A DNA stretch of 11,606 nt from Firmicutes bacterium UBA6132 (lineage in GTDB: Bacteria > Bacillota_A > Clostridia > Tissierellales > Sedimentibacteraceae), in assembly GCA_002435835.1 (NCBI GenBank), contig DIVM01000208.1:124-11729 (forward strand), given 5' to 3'. Made by a program: the position numbers and the translations under genes. Below are positions 5,902-11,606 of this stretch, one piece after another. Below the pieces are notes generated by a model. That model was not told where the DNA came from and did not search any database. It was given only the letters and a program-made list of their open reading frames with translations. Each line of letters opens with the position of its first letter. The stretch's first letter is position 1.

Positions 5902-5914
5902 TTTATGATATAAT
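5902..5914 (+). promoter_or_regulatory. Extended -10 promoter of the EamA transporter gene
   Basis: TTTATGATATAAT contains TATAAT at 5909-5914 with an upstream TG (5906-5907). No good -35 is present; that position is occupied by the palindrome at 5884-5901. The same 13 bases occur at 5811-5823. The start codon is 28 bp downstream. Confidence 0.55.
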
Positions 5915-5942
5915 GCTAAGATATTGATAGGAGGATTTATAA

Positions 5943-6836
5943 ATGAAGGATTTATCAACAAAACAAGCTGATACTATGTTATTTTTTGTAGCTTTATTAT
6001 GGGGTACAGGTTTTACAGTTACAAAAATAGCTCTTGATGTTTTTTCAACAGTACAGCTTTTATTTTTTCGCTTTTTTATTGCAGCTGCAGTTTCATTAAT
6101 AATATTTCACAAAGATATGCGTAAAATGAACAAGTCAGATTTAAAAGCAGGAATTATTATGGGAATATTTTTAGCTGTAGGCTACATATTTCAAACATTT
6201 GGTTTAGAAGGTACATCTACCGGAAAATCTGCTTTTTTAACTGGAACAAATGTTGTTATGGTACCTTTTTTAACTTGGTTTATAACAAAGAAAAAACCAG
6301 GTAAAAATAATTTAATAGCAGCTGTTTTAATGTTTTTAGGAATTATTTTACTTACTGTTGATTTTAAAAATTTTGGCGAATTTAATATAGCTGATATGCT
6401 TACATTCTTTTGTGCAATTTCATTTGCATGGCAAATTGTAGCGACGGGAATCTTTTCTGGTGATAAAAATCCATATATTATTTCTACAGTTCAACTTTCA
6501 ACATGTGCTATAATATTTTCAGTTATGATGTTTTTTGATAAAACACCATTATATTTTACCACAACTGGTGCATATAGCATGATTTATTTAAGTATTGTAA
6601 CTACTCTTGTTTGTTTTTTAATGCAAACAATTGGTCAAAAATATACATCTTCTTCTCATGCTGCTATAGTTCTTAGCTTAGAATCAGTTTGTGGAAGTGT
6701 TTTTGGAGTAATGTTTTTAGGAGAAAAATATAATTATATGATGCTTATAGCGTTCGTAGTAATATTTTTATCCATATTAATAGCTGAAGGTGGTTTCGAT
6801 TCATTTTTTAATAAAAGAAATATAGAAGTTAATTAA
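5943..6836 (+). CDS. EamA/DMT-superfamily membrane transporter
   Basis: This is a polytopic inner-membrane protein of the drug/metabolite transporter superfamily, members of which export amino acids, metabolites or drugs. About ten hydrophobic segments are visible across 297 residues, arranged as two EamA repeats. The first (about 10-140) has the typical opening FVALLWGTGFTVTKIAL and the FFRFFIAA helix with Arg43. The second (about 149-283) ends in the hallmark LSLESVCGSVFGVMFLGE at 244-261. The length is normal. AGGAGG at 5929-5934, 8 nt before the ATG, is a strong ribosome binding site. It appears to be transcribed alone from an extended -10 promoter preceded by two similar palindromes, suggesting specific regulation. 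The substrate cannot be told from sequence. No clear terminator separates it from purR. Confidence 0.9.
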   Translation: MKDLSTKQADTMLFFVALLWGTGFTVTKIALDVFSTVQLLFFRFFIAAAVSLIIFHKDMRKMNKSDLKAGIIMGIFLAVGYIFQTFGLEGTSTGKSAFLTGTNVVMVPFLTWFITKKKPGKNNLIAAVLMFLGIILLTVDFKNFGEFNIADMLTFFCAISFAWQIVATGIFSGDKNPYIISTVQLSTCAIIFSVMMFFDKTPLYFTTTGAYSMIYLSIVTTLVCFLMQTIGQKYTSSSHAAIVLSLESVCGSVFGVMFLGEKYNYMMLIAFVVIFLSILIAEGGFDSFFNKRNIEVN

Positions 6837-6857
6837 AAATTTAATTTAAAAATATAC

Positions 6858-6902
6858 TTGAAAAAACCGAACAATTAATTTATAATTAAGTAAAATTGTT
6901 CG
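6858..6902 (+). promoter_or_regulatory. purR promoter flanked by an inverted PurBox pair
   Basis: TTGAAA (6858-6863), a 17-bp spacer and TATAAT (6881-6886) form a consensus sigma-A promoter. AAAACCGAACAAT at 6863-6875 matches the Bacillus PurBox pattern AWWWCCGAACWWT at every position. An inverted partner, AATTGTTCG at 6894-6902, is the exact complement of CGAACAATT at 6868-6876, with 17 bp between. The two boxes bracket the -10, as expected for direct repression by PurR of its own gene. Confidence 0.82.
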
Positions 6903-6915
6903 TAAGGAGTATTGA

Positions 6916-7737
6916 GTGAAAAAATATAAACGAAATCAAAGAATAGGTGCTTTAATGAAAATTTTTGCTGAAAAACCAAATTATGTTTTTTCATATAATT
7001 ATTTTTCAGAAATTTTCAATGCTGCTAAATCAACTATAAGTGAAGACATTACTATAGTAAAAGAATTAGTAAGTGAATTAGAGTGCGGAAGAATTGATAC
7101 TATATCCGGTTCATCAGGCGGAGCTGTTTTTATACCATATGTAAGTATAAAAGAAAAGACCGAAATATTGTCAGAACTTTGCGAAGTGTTTTCTCAAAAA
7201 AATAGAATTGTTGCTGGTGGATTCATATATACAACGGATTTATTTAATAATCCAAATGTTGTGTCCAATATAGCTAAAATAATAGCATCAGAATTTAACC
7301 ATATTGATATAGATTATATTATTACTGCTGAAACAAAAGGTATACCTGTAGCTATTATGACAGCTCAAAAATTAAATGTACCTGTAGCAGTTATAAGAAG
7401 AAATAATAAAGTAACTGAAGGGGCAACTGTGAGCATAAACTATGTTTCAGGTTCTTCTAAAAATATTCAAACCATGTCTTTATCTAAAAGATCATTAAAA
7501 CAAAACTCTAAAGTTTTAATAGTTGATGACTTTATGAAAGGTGGAGGAACTGCTAAAGGCATGTCAGATATGATGAATGAATTTAATGCTGAGGTAGTAG
7601 GAACAGCAGTTGTTATTGAAACATTAGCACCAGAAATAAAATTAATTGATAATTATATGTCACTTTTAGTCTTAAAAAATATGGATGAAAAAGAAGGAAT
7701 CATTGAAATAGAGCCAAATATGAAATTATTAAAATAA
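6916..7737 (+). CDS. purR: Purine operon repressor PurR
   Basis: This is a DNA-binding repressor of purine biosynthesis and transport genes whose DNA binding is relieved by PRPP, as known from Bacillus subtilis. Residues 1 to about 74 form a winged-helix domain opening with YKRNQRIGALMKIFAEKP. The rest is a type I phosphoribosyltransferase fold. It includes AETKGIPVAIMTAQKLNVP at 138-156 and the PRPP-binding loop LIVDDFMKGGGTAKG at 201-215, with the paired aspartates 204-205. The length of 273 aa is close to the B. subtilis 285. The start is a GTG at 6916, 6 nt after AAGGAG (6904-6909). An apparent PurBox pair over its promoter indicates autoregulation. Its usual partner yabJ is not downstream; spoVG follows directly. 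Confidence 0.96.
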   Translation: MKKYKRNQRIGALMKIFAEKPNYVFSYNYFSEIFNAAKSTISEDITIVKELVSELECGRIDTISGSSGGAVFIPYVSIKEKTEILSELCEVFSQKNRIVAGGFIYTTDLFNNPNVVSNIAKIIASEFNHIDIDYIITAETKGIPVAIMTAQKLNVPVAVIRRNNKVTEGATVSINYVSGSSKNIQTMSLSKRSLKQNSKVLIVDDFMKGGGTAKGMSDMMNEFNAEVVGTAVVIETLAPEIKLIDNYMSLLVLKNMDEKEGIIEIEPNMKLLK

Positions 7738-7752
7738 TTTCATATTATTTTT
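7731..7752 (+). terminator. Possible weak A/T-only terminator after purR
   Basis: AAAATAAT (7731-7738) pairs with ATTATTTT (7744-7751) around TTCAT, overlapping the purR stop codon and ending in a short T-run. The stem contains no G or C, so it would be weak. Since spoVG has its own promoter, partial read-through is likely. Confidence 0.3.
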
Positions 7753-7773
7753 AATAAAAATGAAAATGTTTTT

Positions 7774-7802
7774 TTGCATTTTATTGGTAAATGTAGTATA
7801 AT
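7774..7802 (+). promoter_or_regulatory. Sigma-A promoter of spoVG
   Basis: TTGCAT at 7774-7779 and a perfect TATAAT at 7797-7802 are 17 bp apart. Transcription would begin near 7809, about 40 bp before the spoVG start. In B. subtilis spoVG depends on sigma-H; here the elements look like ordinary sigma-A. Confidence 0.82.
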
Positions 7803-7848
7803 GAAATTAATTGGACATAATCTTTTTTTGGGGGAAGGTGGTGACAAC

Positions 7849-8139
7849 ATGAAAATAACGGACGTAAGAGTGAGAAAAATTAACTCAGAAGGCAAAATGA
7901 AGGCAATCGTTTCGGTAACTTTTGAAGATTGTTTTGTGGTTCATGATATTAAAATTATAGAAGGACAAAGTGGACTTTTTATTGCAATGCCAAGTAGAAA
8001 AATGCCTGATGGCGAATTCAAGGATATTGCTCACCCAATTAATTCTGAAACAAGAAATCTTGTAGCGGAAGCAGTATTCAAAGCTTATGAAGAAAAGCTC
8101 GAAGAAGAAGGAGAAGAAGTTGCAGAAGCCCTTCTTTAA
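7849..8139 (+). CDS. spoVG: Septation / RNA- and DNA-binding regulator SpoVG
   Basis: This is a small conserved regulator, first known as a stage V sporulation and septation protein and since shown to bind nucleic acid in several Bacillota, including non-sporulating ones. The 96-residue sequence is a clear full-length match in pattern: [11 protein letters not shown] at the start, then [20 protein letters not shown], then [20 protein letters not shown], followed by an acidic Glu-rich tail. B. subtilis SpoVG is 97 aa. The ATG at 7849 is chosen because AAGGTGGTGA (7835-7844) lies just before it and the conserved family start coincides. A longer reading from 7774 would begin inside the -35 box of the gene's own promoter and is rejected. 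The gene keeps its conserved place between purR and glmU. Confidence 0.96.
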   Translation: MKITDVRVRKINSEGKMKAIVSVTFEDCFVVHDIKIIEGQSGLFIAMPSRKMPDGEFKDIAHPINSETRNLVAEAVFKAYEEKLEEEGEEVAEALL

Positions 8140-8146
8140 TAGCGGG

Positions 8147-8189
8147 ACTGACATAGTCAGTTTAAGGGTCTTTTTCAGGCCCTTTTTTT
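8147..8189 (+). terminator. Double hairpin and intrinsic terminator after spoVG
   Basis: A first hairpin ACTGAC-ATA-GTCAGT (8147-8161) is followed by AAGGGTC (8164-8170) pairing with GGCCCTT (8178-8184, one G-U pair) and a T-run to 8189. The second stem is the terminator proper. The first may stabilise the 3' end of the short spoVG mRNA. Confidence 0.85.
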
Positions 8190-8217
8190 GTATGCCCTAA
8201 CCTCGACGAAACTTTTT

Positions 8218-8246
8218 TTGACTTAATTTATTTTATGATGTATAAT
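8218..8246 (+). promoter_or_regulatory. Sigma-A promoter of glmU-pth
   Basis: TTGACT at 8218-8223 and TATAAT at 8241-8246 have a 17-bp spacer, which is nearly ideal. It lies just after the spoVG terminator, so glmU is transcribed independently of spoVG. Confidence 0.88.
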
Positions 8247-8283
8247 TACAAATTATTACTATCAATATTTACAAGGAGGCAAT

Positions 8284-9654
8284 ATGAAGACGTCAATAAT
8301 TTTGGCAGCTGGTGAAGGAACAAGAATGAAGTCCGACATTCCTAAAACTTTACATAAAGTTTGCGGTAAAGAAATGATTAAATATATTATTGAAGCTGCT
8401 GAAAAATCAGAAATAGAAAAAAATGTAGTTGTATTAGGCCATGGAAAAGAAAAAATTAGAAAAAGCATAGATAATTACAATGTATATATTGTTGAACAAC
8501 CCATTGGTAATGATGCTCCTTATGGAACAGGATATGCTGTAATGGTTGCAAAACAATATATAAATGATGAGGATACAGTTGTAATATTATGTGCGGATGG
8601 TCCTCTTATAACAAAAGAAACTTTAATGAGTTTAATGGAATATCATGAAAAAAATAGTTTTGCTGCTTCAGTTTTAACTGCAAATTTCAATAATCCAAAA
8701 GGATTAGGAAGAATAGTAAGAAAGGTCGACGGTACAATTGCTGATATAATAGAAGAAAAAGATGCCAATGAAGAAGTTAAAAAAATAACAGAAATTAACA
8801 CTGGGATTTTTTGCTTTAAAGGTAAGTTATTAAAAGATGCTCTTAATAAAATAGATACAAACAACTCCCAAAATGAATATTATTTAACTGATACTGTTAA
8901 AGTGTTAAATAATGATGGTTATAAAATTGGAGGTTTTGTTTTATTGGATGAATCCGATATAAAAGCTGTTAATGATAGAGTTCAGTTAGCAGAAGTAAAT
9001 AAAATCATGCAACAAAGAATTAATAAAAAACATATGATTAGTGGTGTAACTTTAATTGACCCTGATCATGTTTATATAGATGATTCCGTTATAATTAAAA
9101 ATGATACTGTAATTTATCCAAACACTATTTTAGAACAGGGAACTAAAATTGGATCAGGTTGTACAATCGGTCCAAATACAAGAATAATTAATTCAACTGT
9201 AATGGATAATGTTAATATAGATAATTCTAAAGTTATAGACTCATATATTGATGACAGTACCACAGTGGGTCCTTTTGCATATTTAAGACCGGGTACTAAT
9301 CTTGGTAAAAGTGTAAAAATTGGAGATTTTGTCGAAGTTAAGAATTCTACAATAGGTGATAATTCAAAATCCTCCCATTTATCATACATAGGTGATGCGG
9401 AAGTTGGCAAGAATGTTAATATAGGTTGTGGAGTTGTATTTGTTAATTATGATGGAAAAACTAAAAATAAAACTATTATAGAAGATGGCGCATTTGTTGG
9501 AAGTAACTCAAATCTTGTAGCACCTGTTACAGTACATGAAGGTGGTTATGTTGCATGTGGTTCTACTATAACTGATGATGTGGAAAATGGAGATTTAGCT
9601 ATAGCAAGAGCAAGACAGGTAAATAAAAAGGGATTAGGAAAAAATAGGTATTAA
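8284..9654 (+). CDS. glmU: Bifunctional GlmU: GlcN-1-P acetyltransferase / GlcNAc-1-P uridyltransferase
   Basis: This enzyme makes UDP-N-acetylglucosamine, the precursor of peptidoglycan and teichoic acids, in two cytoplasmic steps. The N-terminal uridyltransferase (about 1-228) has the nucleotide loop LAAGEGTRMKS at 7-17 with Lys21, and ADGPLI at 104-109 with the metal-binding Asp105. The C-terminal acetyltransferase (about 250-456) is a left-handed beta-helix of hexapeptide repeats (IDDSVI, IGSGCTIGPNT, VKIGDF). It carries RPGT at 335-338, SSHLSYIGDAEVG with catalytic His365, and NYDGKTKNKT at 388-397. The length of 456 aa matches Escherichia coli GlmU. The usual EQLGTGHAV loop reads EQPIGNDAPYGTGYAV here, a longer form I recall from clostridial homologues. 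AAGGAGG (8273-8279) sets the start. pth follows after 19 bp, so the two are co-transcribed. Confidence 0.97.
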   Translation: MKTSIILAAGEGTRMKSDIPKTLHKVCGKEMIKYIIEAAEKSEIEKNVVVLGHGKEKIRKSIDNYNVYIVEQPIGNDAPYGTGYAVMVAKQYINDEDTVVILCADGPLITKETLMSLMEYHEKNSFAASVLTANFNNPKGLGRIVRKVDGTIADIIEEKDANEEVKKITEINTGIFCFKGKLLKDALNKIDTNNSQNEYYLTDTVKVLNNDGYKIGGFVLLDESDIKAVNDRVQLAEVNKIMQQRINKKHMISGVTLIDPDHVYIDDSVIIKNDTVIYPNTILEQGTKIGSGCTIGPNTRIINSTVMDNVNIDNSKVIDSYIDDSTTVGPFAYLRPGTNLGKSVKIGDFVEVKNSTIGDNSKSSHLSYIGDAEVGKNVNIGCGVVFVNYDGKTKNKTIIEDGAFVGSNSNLVAPVTVHEGGYVACGSTITDDVENGDLAIARARQVNKKGLGKNRY

Positions 9655-9673
9655 TTTAAAAGGATATGATAAC

Positions 9674-10249
9674 ATGTACATTATAGCAGGGCTTGGTAAT
9701 CCAGGCGATGAATATCACAAAACAAGACATAATGTAGGATTTGATACTATAAATTATCTTGCAGAAAAATATAACATAAGTTTAAATAAATTAAAATTTA
9801 ATGCTGTTTATGGTGAAATGAATATAAACGGTGAAAAAGTATTGCTTGTAAAACCTGTTACATTCATGAACAGAAGCGGAGTTGCCATAATTGAAATTAT
9901 GAATTATTTCAAAATTCCAGTGGAAAATTTAATAGTTGTATATGATGATATTGATATTCCAGTTGGAACTTTGCGTATACGTCCTAATGGAAGCGCTGGG
10001 ACACACAACGGAATGAAATCTATTATAAATACAATTAAAAGCGAAAAGTTTCCAAGGGTCAGAGTTGGAATAGGTAGAAATCCTAATATGGATTTAGCAG
10101 ACTATGTACTTCAAAGATTTTCTAATGATGACAGAGTAATAGTAGAAGACATAATAAAATCAGCAGGGGATGCATGTGTGGAATTTGTCAAAGAAGGCTT
10201 GGACAGTGCTATGCAGAAATATAATATTAAAAAAGCATCTGAAAAATAA
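9674..10249 (+). CDS. pth: Peptidyl-tRNA hydrolase
   Basis: This enzyme cleaves peptidyl-tRNAs released by stalled ribosomes, recycling tRNA in the cytoplasm. The 191-residue protein is one Pth domain with all signatures: GLGNPGDEY at 6-14, TRHNVGF at 17-23 with catalytic His19, PVTFMNRSG at 61-69 with Asn66, VVYDDIDIPVG at 88-98, GSAGTHNGMKS at 106-116 with Asn112, and RVRVGIGR at 128-135. Length and order of motifs are standard. AAAAGGA at 9658-9664 precedes the ATG at 9674, 19 bp after glmU. In many Bacillota prs (and sometimes ctc) lies between glmU and pth; here they are directly adjacent. Confidence 0.97.
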   Translation: MYIIAGLGNPGDEYHKTRHNVGFDTINYLAEKYNISLNKLKFNAVYGEMNINGEKVLLVKPVTFMNRSGVAIIEIMNYFKIPVENLIVVYDDIDIPVGTLRIRPNGSAGTHNGMKSIINTIKSEKFPRVRVGIGRNPNMDLADYVLQRFSNDDRVIVEDIIKSAGDACVEFVKEGLDSAMQKYNIKKASEK

Positions 10250-10250
10250 G

Positions 10251-10279
10251 TTGTAATTATAAAAAAAATGATGTACAAT
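10251..10279 (+). promoter_or_regulatory. Candidate upstream mfd promoter
   Basis: TTGTAA at 10251-10256 and TACAAT at 10274-10279 are 17 bp apart, starting right after the pth stop. It overlaps the left arm of an inverted repeat, TACAATTTT (10274-10282) with AAAATTGTA (10295-10303). Confidence 0.5.
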
Positions 10280-10280
10280 T

Positions 10281-10309
10281 TTATTCTAAAATTAAAAATT
10301 GTATATAAT
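10281..10309 (+). promoter_or_regulatory. Candidate downstream mfd promoter
   Basis: A perfect TATAAT at 10304-10309 has only a weak -35 (TTATTC, 10281-10286) at 17 bp. Transcription would start near 10316, placing a stable hairpin at the very 5' end of the mRNA. Confidence 0.45.
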
Positions 10310-10318
10310 ATGAAGTGA

Positions 10319-10347
10319 AGATGCGCAAAATGATTTTTTGTGCATCT
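10319..10347 (+). other. Leader hairpin upstream of mfd
   Basis: AGATGCGCAAAA (10319-10330) pairs with TTTTGTGCATCT (10336-10347) over 12 positions with a single G-U pair and a 5-nt loop TGATT. No T-run follows, so it is not a standard terminator. It could be a 5' stabilising stem or a structured leader. A second, AT-only inverted repeat, ATTCAAAA (10383-10390) with TTTTGAAT (10398-10405), lies just ahead of the mfd ribosome binding site. Confidence 0.55.
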
Positions 10348-10427
10348 GTTCATGCTATTTAGTGGAAATACTAATGTTTAATATTCAAAATATATATTTT
10401 TGAATTTAATAAAATGAAGGAAAATAA

Positions 10428-11606
10428 ATGGATAAGGTTTTATTTGCGCAATTTCAAAAATCAGATAAATTTAATCAAGTCGTTGAAAATTTAAACAATA
10501 AAAAACGACAACTAATACAAGGCATCAATGAAGAAGGCATTGCTTTTTTAACATGCAATTTATTAGATAATAGATATAATAAAATATTAATACTTACAAG
10601 TAACGAAAGTAAATCTAAAAAATATGAAGATGATTTAAAAGCATATTATAAAGAAGCTGAAAGGCTTCAGCCAAAAGAATTTATATTATATAATGTTGAT
10701 GCATTAAGTCGAGATATAGAGTATAAAAGAACTAATACTCTTGATAAAATTGTTTCATCTAAAAAAATGATTTTAACTGCATCTGTAAATTCTATCATCA
10801 CACGTGTAATGTCTAAAGATAGATTTAAGGAAAATATTATAGAATTAAAATATGGAAAAAGTTATGATTTAGATGAATTAAAACAAAATCTTGTAAAACT
10901 TCACTATGAAAGAGTGGATGCAGTAGAAGGCGTAGGACAGTTTTCTATTAGGGGTGGCATATTTGATGTTTTTTCACCATCGGATGCATTTCCAGTAAGA
11001 ATCGAATTTTTTGATGATGAAGTTGATTCAATACGTTCAATTGATTTAAAAACACAGAGATCTGTTAAAAATCAAAAATCAGTAAAAATAATACCTTGTA
11101 AAGATGTTTTGTTTGAAAAAAGTGAAATTCTCAAAATAAAAGAAGAAGTAGAAAAAGACTATTTAGACAGAATGTCGAAAATAAAGCATTTGCCTGATTC
11201 TAAAGATATTTCTAAAAGGCTTAAATCTTTATTTAATTCATATTCCCATAAATTTGATGAAGGACAAATAATTGAAAATTCAGATTTATTAGTCCCTTAT
11301 TTTAAGGATGATTTCGTTTCTATTTTAGATTATTTAGGTGATGATTTTCTGTTAATAGTGGATGAACCTGAAAGAATATTAGAAGAGATAAAAACATTAA
11401 ATGAAAGCTATGACATTAAATATTCGGAACTTTTTGAAAAAGGTGAAATATTTACAAATCAAAGCAAATTATATTTTAATGAACATGAAATAAAAGCTAA
11501 AATTGAAGAAAAAAACTTTATTTTAATAAATGGAAAATTAAATAAAACAATAGAAACAGATGAAACTGTTTCCTTTATGTTCAAGGAAGCTCCTTTTTAT
11601 TATGGC
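10428..11606 (+). CDS. mfd: Transcription-repair coupling factor Mfd, N-terminal part (cut by window end)
   Basis: Mfd is the ATP-dependent translocase that removes RNA polymerase stalled at DNA lesions and recruits UvrA. The frame opens with ATG at 10428, 6 nt after AAGGA (10417-10421), and stays open for 393 codons to the window edge. Full-length Mfd is usually about 1,150 residues, so roughly two thirds are outside. The visible part is the UvrB-homology module that contacts UvrA. Its signatures include LHYERVDAVEGVGQFSIRGG at 158-177 followed by IFDVFSP, RIEFFDDEVDSIRSID at 191-206 and TQRSV at 209-213. The helicase motor and RNA-polymerase-interacting domain are not in view. It keeps the conserved place after pth, but a 178-bp gap with two promoter candidates suggests separate transcription. 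Confidence 0.95.
   Translation, partial: MDKVLFAQFQKSDKFNQVVENLNNKKRQLIQGINEEGIAFLTCNLLDNRYNKILILTSNESKSKKYEDDLKAYYKEAERLQPKEFILYNVDALSRDIEYKRTNTLDKIVSSKKMILTASVNSIITRVMSKDRFKENIIELKYGKSYDLDELKQNLVKLHYERVDAVEGVGQFSIRGGIFDVFSPSDAFPVRIEFFDDEVDSIRSIDLKTQRSVKNQKSVKIIPCKDVLFEKSEILKIKEEVEKDYLDRMSKIKHLPDSKDISKRLKSLFNSYSHKFDEGQIIENSDLLVPYFKDDFVSILDYLGDDFLLIVDEPERILEEIKTLNESYDIKYSELFEKGEIFTNQSKLYFNEHEIKAKIEEKNFILINGKLNKTIETDETVSFMFKEAPFYYG

Noticed and set aside
7885..8154. 89-codon minus-strand frame over spoVG
   Set aside because: It is antisense to a highly conserved gene, Phe/Ser-rich from reversed Glu/Lys codons, with no domain.
9114..9410. 98-codon minus-strand frame over glmU, and a similar 73-codon frame at 8643-8864
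   Set aside because: Both are antisense shadows of the GlmU coding sequence with no start context.
10111..10353. 80-codon minus-strand frame over the end of pth and the mfd leader
   Set aside because: It overlaps pth and the leader hairpin. There is no ribosome binding site and no recognisable family.
1..11606. CRISPR array, tRNA or rRNA genes
   Set aside because: No regularly spaced direct repeats, no CCA-ended cloverleaf and no rRNA-like conserved stretches were found on reading both strands.

Overview
The window is very AT-rich, with A/T-loaded third codon positions, strong AAGGAGG-type ribosome binding sites and consensus sigma-A promoters (TTGAAA/TTGACT - 17 bp - TATAAT). The right half carries purR - spoVG - glmU - pth - mfd, a chromosomal order typical of Bacillota. 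Together these suggest a low-GC, probably anaerobic member of the Clostridia/Tissierellia type. I cannot name the genus from the sequence alone.

Layout. (1) Bases 1-68 hold what looks like the tail of an upstream membrane protein. (2) Bases 165-2962 are a three-gene ABC importer: a COG2984-type lipoprotein binding protein, a COG4120-type permease and a COG1101-type ATPase. A near-perfect palindrome fills the spacer of the apparent promoter, and a folded inverted-repeat element of about 115 bp lies between genes one and two. (3) A hairpin at 3045-3100 ends the importer and faces a convergent two-gene lysis cassette on the minus strand (3121-4103): an LLH-type phage holin overlapping an M23 endopeptidase by an ATGA junction. 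No other phage genes are present. (4) A divergent sigma-A promoter drives a free methionine-R-sulfoxide reductase (4356-4862). It is followed by a two-repeat DUF4397 protein (4959-5687) with an Asn/Tyr-rich head and a sigma-K-like promoter, which hints at a spore-surface role. (5) Bases 5688-5942 are packed with hairpins and promoter elements, including a perfect 23-bp inverted repeat and two copies of an AAGACTKACGTCTT palindrome ahead of an EamA-type exporter (5943-6836). (6) Bases 6837-11606 are the housekeeping block: purR with an apparent PurBox pair over its own promoter, spoVG, glmU, pth and the 5' part of mfd, which runs off the window.

How the genes fit together. The importer genes form one uptake system of unknown substrate. 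It resembles tryptophan/tyrosine-type TrpXYZ systems, but no T-box leader is visible. The holin and endopeptidase form a self-contained lysis or release module. In the housekeeping block each of purR, spoVG, glmU(-pth) and mfd has its own apparent promoter. The usual prs gene between glmU and pth, and yabJ between purR and spoVG, are absent here.

The best leads for something new are the orphan lysis cassette, the hairpin and palindrome cluster ahead of the EamA gene, the operator-like palindrome in the importer promoter, and the inserted inverted-repeat element. I saw no CRISPR array, tRNA, rRNA, transposase or obvious defence system.
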